11,266 nt of DNA from Gammaproteobacteria bacterium (GTDB lineage: Bacteria > Pseudomonadota > Gammaproteobacteria > Steroidobacterales > Steroidobacteraceae). The DNA lies in NCBI GenBank assembly GCA_030830595.1, contig JAURMS010000259.1, positions 1 to 11,266 of the forward strand, written 5' to 3'. Made by a program: the position numbers and the translations under genes. Shown one piece after another: positions 6,355 through 11,266 of the stretch (its first letter is position 1; each line of letters starts with the position of its first letter). Under the pieces are notes generated by a model that did no database searches, was not told the DNA's origin, and saw only the letters and a list, made by a program, of their open reading frames with translations.

Positions 6355-7332
6355 TCAGAGCGGATGGAAACAGGCGACCCGGGACGGGCTGTCGGCCTCG
6401 CCGTCGAGCTCGGGTAGCTCACGATCGCAGCGCGCATCCCGCCGAGCGCAGCGTTCGGCAAAGCGGCAGCCTGCCGGCAGGTCCAGCAGGTCCGGCACCA
6501 TGCCGGGAATCACCGGCAGGTCCTGGTGCGCCTGCTGGCCGACCCGCGGCAGCGACTGCAGGAGGCCGGCGGTGTAGGGGTGCCGGGGGTGGGCAAACAG
6601 CGGCGCGATGTCGGCCTTCTCCGCCACCCTGCCGCAGTACATCACCAGTGCCCGCTGGCAGGTCTCGGCCACCACGCCCAGGTCGTGGGTGACCAGGATC
6701 ATCGCCATCCGGAACTCCTGCTGCAGGCGCACGATCTGCTCGAGCACCTGCGCCTGGGTGGTCACATCGAGCGCGGTGGTGGGTTCATCCGCCACGATCA
6801 GTTTCGGATCGCACGACAGCGCCATGGCGATCACCACGCGCTGGCGCATGCCGCCGGACAGCTGGTGGGGATACTCGTCGATGCGCTGCGCAGGCGCCGG
6901 AATGCCCACCTTGGCCAGCAACTCGATGGCGGCTGCGCGAGCCTGGCCCCGGGAGAGTCCCTTGTAGCGGCGCAGGATGTCGATCATCTGGCTGCCGATG
7001 GTGAACACCGGATTGAGGGCCGTCATCGGCTCCTGGAAGATCATGGCCATCTCGCGGCCGCGCAGCTTTCGCAGTTCTCCCTCCGGCAGCCCGACCAGTT
7101 CGCGTCCCGCAAGGCGGATGCTGCCGCTGGCAATGCGCCCGGGCGGGTTCGGGATGAGGCCAAGGATGGCGAGTCCGGTGACCGTCTTGCCGCAGCCTGA
7201 CTCGCCCACCAGGCCTACGGTCTCGTTGGGGAAGACGTCGAAGCTCACACGGTCCACTGCCCGTACCGTGCCATGTTCGGTGCGGAATTCGACCACGAGA
7301 TCACGCACGCTGAGGATGGGTTCGCCACTCAT
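6355..7332 (-). CDS. Peptide ABC transporter ATP-binding protein, Opp/Dpp D type
   Basis: The first ATPase of the importer, 325 residues. Walker A GESGCGKT (43-50), Q-loop QE (100-101), signature LSGGMRQR (158-165), Walker B LIVADEP (178-184) and H-loop His216 are all intact, so it should hydrolyse ATP. The motif FQEPMTALNPVF (99-110) and the Met in the signature are typical of the D subunit, distinguishing it from its F partner. The C-terminal oligopeptide-transporter domain holds Cys289, Cys295, Cys302 and Cys321 (C-x5-C-x6-C-x18-C), the arrangement that binds a [4Fe-4S] cluster in some characterised DppD proteins. The ATG at 7332 overlaps the permease C stop by four bases (ATGA), with a GAGG-type ribosome binding site nearby, indicating translational coupling. 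Confidence 0.93.
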   Translation of the reverse strand: MSGEPILSVRDLVVEFRTEHGTVRAVDRVSFDVFPNETVGLVGESGCGKTVTGLAILGLIPNPPGRIASGSIRLAGRELVGLPEGELRKLRGREMAMIFQEPMTALNPVFTIGSQMIDILRRYKGLSRGQARAAAIELLAKVGIPAPAQRIDEYPHQLSGGMRQRVVIAMALSCDPKLIVADEPTTALDVTTQAQVLEQIVRLQQEFRMAMILVTHDLGVVAETCQRALVMYCGRVAEKADIAPLFAHPRHPYTAGLLQSLPRVGQQAHQDLPVIPGMVPDLLDLPAGCRFAERCARRDARCDRELPELDGEADSPSRVACFHPL

Positions 7333-8195
7333 GAAACCTGCCTCGGGTCGAGCGCATCCTGCAGCGCGTCGGAGAAGATGCTGAAGGCCATGACCAGCCC
7401 GAACATCAGCACCGAAGCAGCCAGGAAGTTGTTGAAGAACCCGGCCAGCACCTCAAAGGTGCTCTCGGAAATCATCAACCCCCAGCTCATGCCGTCCTTC
7501 ACGCCGAGGCCGAGGAAGCTCAGGATCACCTCGGACTTGATGGCGGCCACGAAGGTGATGGTCGACTGCACCAGCAGGATGTGGAAGGTGTTGGGCAGGA
7601 TGTGCCGGAAGATGATGGTGTACTCCGGCACGCCGATGGCATGAGCCGCTTCAACGAACTCGAGGCCCTTCAGCTTGATCACCTCGCCGCGTACCAGTCG
7701 CGCCGTAGTGATCCAGAAGGTGGAAATCATCGCCACGTGCATCGACCAGGGGTTGCCCTCCAGCGCGAAGGCGATGGCCGCCACCAGCAGGTAGAAGGGA
7801 ATCGAGTCCAGCACGCCCATCAGCCAGACCACCAGCTCGTCGGTGGCGCGCCCGCTGAAGAACCCGGCCACCGCACCCAGCACTGCCCCGAGCAGGGTGG
7901 ACAGCACGGCCACCACCAGGCCGATCTCGAAGGCGGTGCTGATGCTGTAAATGCTTCGCTGGAAGATGTCCTGACCGATCAGGTTGGTGCCGAACCAGTG
8001 CGCTGCTGAAGGTGCTTCCCACTTGCCGCCAGCCACATCACCCCAGCCGGTGGCCCACAGCCCGAGCCACACCCCGACAGCCGCCAGGAAATAGGCCGCG
8101 ACCACGGCGAGCCCCAGCATGCCGAAGCGGTCGCGGCGCAGCTTCCAGGCGGCCTTGGACCACAGTGACTGGCGACGAGTTGTGGTCTCGGTCAT
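7329..8195 (-). CDS. Peptide ABC transporter permease, Opp/Dpp C type
   Basis: An inner-membrane permease of 288 residues. A positively charged N-terminus (about 8-22) precedes the first membrane segment (about 25-47). The stretch HWFGTNLIGQDIFQRSIY (66-83) is the typical pre-core motif of OppC/DppC. Further hydrophobic segments lie near 88-112, 120-146, 152-168, 205-225 and 255-277. The cytoplasmic EAA loop, which contacts the ATPases, reads EAAHAIGVPEYTIIFRHILP (182-201) and is intact. The protein ends in ALDPRQ, as usual for the family. The ATG at 8195 overlaps the permease B stop by four bases (ATGA). The upstream ribosome binding site is weak, so reinitiation from permease B is likely. 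Confidence 0.93.
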   Translation of the reverse strand: MTETTTRRQSLWSKAAWKLRRDRFGMLGLAVVAAYFLAAVGVWLGLWATGWGDVAGGKWEAPSAAHWFGTNLIGQDIFQRSIYSISTAFEIGLVVAVLSTLLGAVLGAVAGFFSGRATDELVVWLMGVLDSIPFYLLVAAIAFALEGNPWSMHVAMISTFWITTARLVRGEVIKLKGLEFVEAAHAIGVPEYTIIFRHILPNTFHILLVQSTITFVAAIKSEVILSFLGLGVKDGMSWGLMISESTFEVLAGFFNNFLAASVLMFGLVMAFSIFSDALQDALDPRQVS

Positions 8196-9145
8196 GACAG
8201 CGACACTCGCGGGTCGACCGCCCGGTAAAGGATATCGGTCAGCAGCTGCGCGAGGACGAACAGCACCGCAGTAAGGCCCACCACCGCCTTCAAGACCGGC
8301 TGGTCGCCGGTGGTGATGGCGTCGAAGGTGACCTTGCCGACTCCCGGGATGCCGAAATAGGTTTCCACCAACAGTGCGCCACTGATGACGATCAGCGGAA
8401 TGGTGAACACCACCCGGGTGATGATCGGGATCAGGCAGTTCTTGAGCACGTTGCGATACAGCAGCTTGGCCGGTGGCACGCCGAAGGCCCGCGCCGTGCG
8501 CACGTGGTCACGGTTGAGTTCCTCCACGATCACCGAGCGGTAGAAGCGGGTGTTGTAGCCGAGGGCGACGAATACGGTGGCCAGCGTGGGGACGGTGACG
8601 TATTCGAGGTACTCGGCGAAGGAATGCACGTTCCAGCCGCGCACCGGGAACCAGCCGAGGCCCGAGCTGGAAGAGAAGATCACCTGGAAGGCGATGATCA
8701 CGATCAGGTAGCTGATGCTCATGCCGGTCACGGAGAAGGCCATGATGCCCTTGTCTGGCCAGCGGCTGCGGTAATGCGCAGCGAGGAGCGCCAGCAGCAG
8801 GGCGAGGAGGTTGCCGAGTACGAAGCCGGGCAGGATCAGCATCAGCGAGACGGGAATGGTGCGCCCAAGCAGGTCGGTGACCAGTTCGCCGGTCGAGTTG
8901 GAATTGCCGAAGTCCAGCGTGGCGACCTCGCGCAGGTAGTCGGCGTAGCGAACCAGGAAGGGCTGGTCGTAGCCGAGCTGGGCGCGAATCTCGGCGATCT
9001 GCTCGGCCGTGGGGTTCTTGCCCAGCAGCTGGTAGGTCTGGTCGGGGCCGAAGTAGACCATCAGCAGGAAGCTGATGAAGGTCACCCCGAGCAGCAGCGG
9101 AATGCCCGAGGCCAGCCTGCGCAGGGAGTACTGCAACACTTCCAT
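8192..9145 (-). CDS. Peptide ABC transporter permease, Opp/Dpp B type
   Basis: An inner-membrane permease of 317 residues that forms the translocation channel with permease C. The N-terminal segment (about 10-31) is followed by a periplasmic region with the usual AEQIAEIRAQLGYDQPFLVRY (48-68) and LDFGNSNSTG (77-86). The core has membrane segments near 98-122, 135-157, 182-198, 240-262 and 285-305. The EAA-type loop is HVRTARAFGVPPAKLLYRNV (214-233), with RN-x-LKN-x-LIP following. Family hallmarks also include ETYFGIPGVGK (261-271) and the terminal DPRVSLS. The ATG at 9145 lies two bases after the substrate-binding-protein stop, with AAGGA six bases upstream inside the end of that gene. Confidence 0.93.
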   Translation of the reverse strand: MEVLQYSLRRLASGIPLLLGVTFISFLLMVYFGPDQTYQLLGKNPTAEQIAEIRAQLGYDQPFLVRYADYLREVATLDFGNSNSTGELVTDLLGRTIPVSLMLILPGFVLGNLLALLLALLAAHYRSRWPDKGIMAFSVTGMSISYLIVIIAFQVIFSSSSGLGWFPVRGWNVHSFAEYLEYVTVPTLATVFVALGYNTRFYRSVIVEELNRDHVRTARAFGVPPAKLLYRNVLKNCLIPIITRVVFTIPLIVISGALLVETYFGIPGVGKVTFDAITTGDQPVLKAVVGLTAVLFVLAQLLTDILYRAVDPRVSLS

Positions 9146-9147
9146 GC

Positions 9148-10968
9148 CTAGTCCTTCAGGTCCACGTACTTCAGGAAGAAGCCACCGACGATTTCACGGT
9201 CCGGCAGTGCGATGACGTCCTTGTGCCAGAGATGGATGCGGGTCCGCGACAAGCCGGTGGCGCTAAGACACTCCTCGATCATCCGCTCGTTCATGCGCCG
9301 ATAGATGGCGGTGCGCTCCGGGGAGGGCAGCATGACGCTCGCCTGCTCGTAGAGGGCGTCGTACTCGGCATCACGCCAATTGGAGTCGTTGGAGCCTGGT
9401 GAACTGTTGGGACCGTAGAACAGCTGCAGGGTGTTCTCTGCATCCGGGTAGTCGAGACCCCAACCCTTGACCACCCACGGCAGTTCGGCCTGTTTCCAGG
9501 CCTTGCTGATGTCACCGAAGGTGGCGTACTGCTTCAGGACTACTTTTTCGGGGGGGTAACCAATGTCCTTCAACCAGGCCCGGAATTGCTCGAACATCAA
9601 CCGGTTCAGCACATTCGCGGTGGTGCCGAAGGTGAGCACGGGCAAGTTGGAGGCAGTCCAGCCGTTGTCCTCAAGCAGCCTGCGTGCCCCGGCAACGTCG
9701 CGGGTGACGCTGTCCCGGGACAGGTCCGGGTCGAATTCCGGGACCACGGGGGGAATGATTCCCGGGAACACGGTGCCGATGCCGCCGTAGAAGCTGTCGT
9801 TGCGAGCTGGCCAGTCGAATGACTTGATGACCGCACAGCGCAGCGCCTTGTTGCGACGCTGACGCTCCGGGTCCTCGTTGTAGCCAAATTCGGGGTCCAG
9901 CAGGTTCCAGGTCTGGAAGATGAAGCCTGCCTCGGTGCCCGCATAGTAGAAGTACTTGTCCGCGTACTCGGGCTTCAGCGTGATGGGGTGCTTGGAGGAG
10001 AGCACCCGGTCGATCTGCTCGTTGGGAATGGTGGTGTACTGAGCCTCATCACCCTTGGTGAAGGAATTCCAGCGGGCCGAGGCATCGGCAATGAACTGGA
10101 ATTCCAGCCGGTCGATGAAGGGCGGCGAGCGCCCCTGGATCTGCTCCAGGCCGTACTCGCCCTGGGTGGCGGGATCGTAGCCTTCGGCAGCGAGGTCGAC
10201 GGGTTCCTGCCGGAAGTCCGGATTCCTGTCCATCACGATGCGGGCGGTGTCGTAGGAGACCAGCTTGAAGGGCCCTGAGCCCACCGGGCGGATACCGAAT
10301 TCGCGGCCGTAGTGCTCGACGGCCTCGCGCGGCACCACCGAGGAATACCCCTGCGCCAGGGTGTCGAGCAGCTGCGGATAGGGCTTGACCAGCGTGATCT
10401 GCAGCGTGTGATCGTCCAGCGCGCGCAGCCCCTCGACTTCCTGGTCGTAATTGGAGCCGGCCTCCTTCCAGGCATCGAGCCCCACGATGCGGCCCTGCCA
10501 CAGCCAGGCGCCCTGCGGCCGCGTGGCGGGGTCGAAGTGGCGTTTCAGCGAGTACACCACGTCGGCGGCCACGACCTCGCGACCCTTGCCATCGGGGAAG
10601 CATGGGTCGTCGATGAAGTGCACGCCGGGCTTAAGGCGAATGGTATAGGTGAGGGTGTCTGCCGAAATATCCGGCCAGCCGGCGGCCAGGTTCGGCTTCA
10701 ACACGTAAGGGCGAGCCAGGTACTGGTAGGAAAACAGGGTGTCGTAGGCGTTGATCAGGACGTGGTTGGCGTAGACGTTCGAGGCCTGTACCGGGTCGAG
10801 GCTGGTCGGCGACTCGTCCATGCTGTGGCGATAGACCTTGAGCCCGGCAGAGGACCCCGGCGCGGTGTTGCCGGCTCGTGGCTCGCCCCCTCCGCAGGCG
10901 GCGAGGCTGGCCAGCAGCAGGGCCAGCAGGGGAGAGCGACAATCTGTGAGGATCTTCAAGCTCCGCAT
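9148..10968 (-). CDS. Peptide ABC transporter substrate-binding lipoprotein (SBP family 5)
   Basis: The periplasmic binding protein that delivers substrate to the permeases, 606 residues from the ATG at 10968, longer than E. coli OppA. It starts with a lipoprotein signal: basic n-region, hydrophobic stretch (14-24) and lipobox LAAC with Cys25 as the lipidation site, followed by Gly-Gly-Gly. It should be membrane-anchored. SBP family 5 blocks include SMDESPTSLDPVQ (49-61), LAAGWPDISADTLTYTIRL (94-112), AADVVYSLKRHFDP (134-147) and the VGSGPFKLVSY signature (229-239). The segment at about 253-287 (EPVDLAAEGYD to PPFIDRL) is longer than the corresponding OppA loop. The frame stays open to a TTG at 11001, but that start would put extra residues before the signal peptide. 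No strong ribosome binding site precedes the ATG. First gene of a five-gene operon. Ligand not predictable. Confidence 0.92.
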   Translation of the reverse strand: MRSLKILTDCRSPLLALLLASLAACGGGEPRAGNTAPGSSAGLKVYRHSMDESPTSLDPVQASNVYANHVLINAYDTLFSYQYLARPYVLKPNLAAGWPDISADTLTYTIRLKPGVHFIDDPCFPDGKGREVVAADVVYSLKRHFDPATRPQGAWLWQGRIVGLDAWKEAGSNYDQEVEGLRALDDHTLQITLVKPYPQLLDTLAQGYSSVVPREAVEHYGREFGIRPVGSGPFKLVSYDTARIVMDRNPDFRQEPVDLAAEGYDPATQGEYGLEQIQGRSPPFIDRLEFQFIADASARWNSFTKGDEAQYTTIPNEQIDRVLSSKHPITLKPEYADKYFYYAGTEAGFIFQTWNLLDPEFGYNEDPERQRRNKALRCAVIKSFDWPARNDSFYGGIGTVFPGIIPPVVPEFDPDLSRDSVTRDVAGARRLLEDNGWTASNLPVLTFGTTANVLNRLMFEQFRAWLKDIGYPPEKVVLKQYATFGDISKAWKQAELPWVVKGWGLDYPDAENTLQLFYGPNSSPGSNDSNWRDAEYDALYEQASVMLPSPERTAIYRRMNERMIEECLSATGLSRTRIHLWHKDVIALPDREIVGGFFLKYVDLKD

Positions 10969-10977
10969 CGTGTTTCG

Positions 10978-10983
10978 ATGATA
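10978..10983 (-). promoter_or_regulatory. Possible -10 box of the importer operon (TATCAT)
   Basis: On the minus strand, TATCAT (5 of 6 matches to TATAAT) ends nine bases before the ATG at 10968. The only upstream hexamer resembling a -35 (TTGCCC) is 19 bases away and weak. If the box is used, transcription would start within a few bases of the ATG, giving an almost leaderless mRNA, which fits the missing ribosome binding site. This is a weak call based on a short motif. Confidence 0.25.
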
Positions 10984-11030
10984 CCGTCCGAGGCATCCCA
11001 ATGGGCAAAAACCGACGCCCGGAGAAGTTC

Positions 11031-11266
11031 ATGAAGACACTTGCGTGCCTGTTGATCAGTGCGGCCCTTGTGACGGGCGCGGCGCAGGCCGCCAAGCCCG
11101 AGGGAAAGGGCCAGGGTGGCAAGCCGGACCAGGCTGCGGCTCCGCACGGTCAGGCGGTGTCCGGCTGCAATCACCAGGCCAACGACCTCAAGCTCAAGGG
11201 GCAGGAGCGTAAGGCTTTCGTCGACCGGTGCATTGCGGGCGGCGGTGAGTCCCGCAACAGCGAGGA
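11031..11266 (+). CDS. PsiF-repeat small secreted protein (5' part, cut by window end)
   Basis: The first 78 codons are visible and the gene continues past the window. A Sec signal peptide is clear: MK start, hydrophobic core (4-16) and a probable signal peptidase I cut after AQA (18-20). A Gly/Lys/Gln/Pro-rich linker (22-44) leads into a PsiF-type repeat beginning GCNHQANDLKLKGQERKAF (45-63) with Cys46 and Cys67, matching the CN-x-QA...LKG-x-x-R...C pattern of E. coli PsiF. The two cysteines probably form a disulfide in the periplasm. PsiF is a phosphate-starvation-inducible protein of unknown function in E. coli; this copy need not share that control. The ATG at 11031 follows GGAG at 11021-11024, six bases upstream. 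An in-frame ATG at 11001 would extend the protein by ten residues but lacks such a site. It is divergent from the peptide importer, with 62 bases between starts. Confidence 0.82.
   Translation, partial: MKTLACLLISAALVTGAAQAAKPEGKGQGGKPDQAAAPHGQAVSGCNHQANDLKLKGQERKAFVDRCIAGGGESRNSE

Noticed and set aside
6526..7200. Plus-strand open frames opposite the two ATPase genes (also around 5602-6417)
   Set aside because: The opposite strand carries complete Walker and signature motifs. These frames show only antisense composition and no recognisable family.
8504..9151. Plus-strand open frame opposite permease B
   Set aside because: It is Glu/His/Gln-rich, the usual antisense image of a hydrophobic membrane protein, with no supporting motif.
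9713..9768. Cluster of CCGGG-containing palindromes (such as GTCCCGGGAC and TTCCCGGGAA)
   Set aside because: It lies inside the substrate-binding protein gene and is explained by Pro, Gly and Asp/Arg codons in GC-rich DNA. No repeat unit is conserved.
1..11266. Defence island, prophage, CRISPR, transposon or biosynthetic cluster
   Set aside because: All genes belong to housekeeping or transport families, with uniform GC-rich codon use by eye and no integrase, transposase, terminal repeats or repeat arrays.

Overview
The window looks like ordinary chromosomal DNA from a GC-rich proteobacterium. It is densely packed, with several short start-stop overlaps and GTG or TTG starts alongside ATG. 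The best guess is a gammaproteobacterium, because it carries an RlmE very close to the E. coli enzyme, an RhlE-type helicase, a PsiF-repeat protein and a lipoprotein-anchored Dpp-type importer. No phage, transposase, integrase, CRISPR array, toxin-antitoxin pair, rRNA or tRNA was seen.

Left part (1-5360): an SDR oxidoreductase (+) runs tail-to-tail into an RhlE-like DEAD-box RNA helicase (-), and the two reading frames overlap by 86 bases. Upstream of the helicase is a 178-base non-coding stretch with nested inverted repeats. Then come a TrmH/SpoU-family RNA 2'-O-methyltransferase (-) and an uncharacterised FAD-dependent dehydrogenase of the COG2509 type (-), overlapping as a translationally coupled pair. 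A 76-base divergent gap holding a near-perfect palindrome with a TACAAT box on each strand separates that pair from rlmE (+), the 23S rRNA Um2552 methyltransferase. Helicase, TrmH-like enzyme and RlmE together make an RNA-maturation neighbourhood in which the COG2509 enzyme is the unexplained member.

Right part (5371-10968): a complete five-gene Opp/Dpp-type peptide ABC importer on the minus strand, in the order lipoprotein substrate-binding protein, permease B, permease C, ATPase D, ATPase F. Gaps or overlaps are only a few bases, so this is almost certainly one operon. It ends 10 bases from the stop of rlmE.

Right edge (11031-11266): the 5' part of a small secreted PsiF-repeat protein (+), divergent from the importer and cut by the window end.

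Nothing here is clearly a new biological system. The items most worth a second look are the symmetric divergent promoter-like palindrome, the coupling of a COG2509 flavoprotein to an RNA methyltransferase, and the possible structured leader of the helicase.
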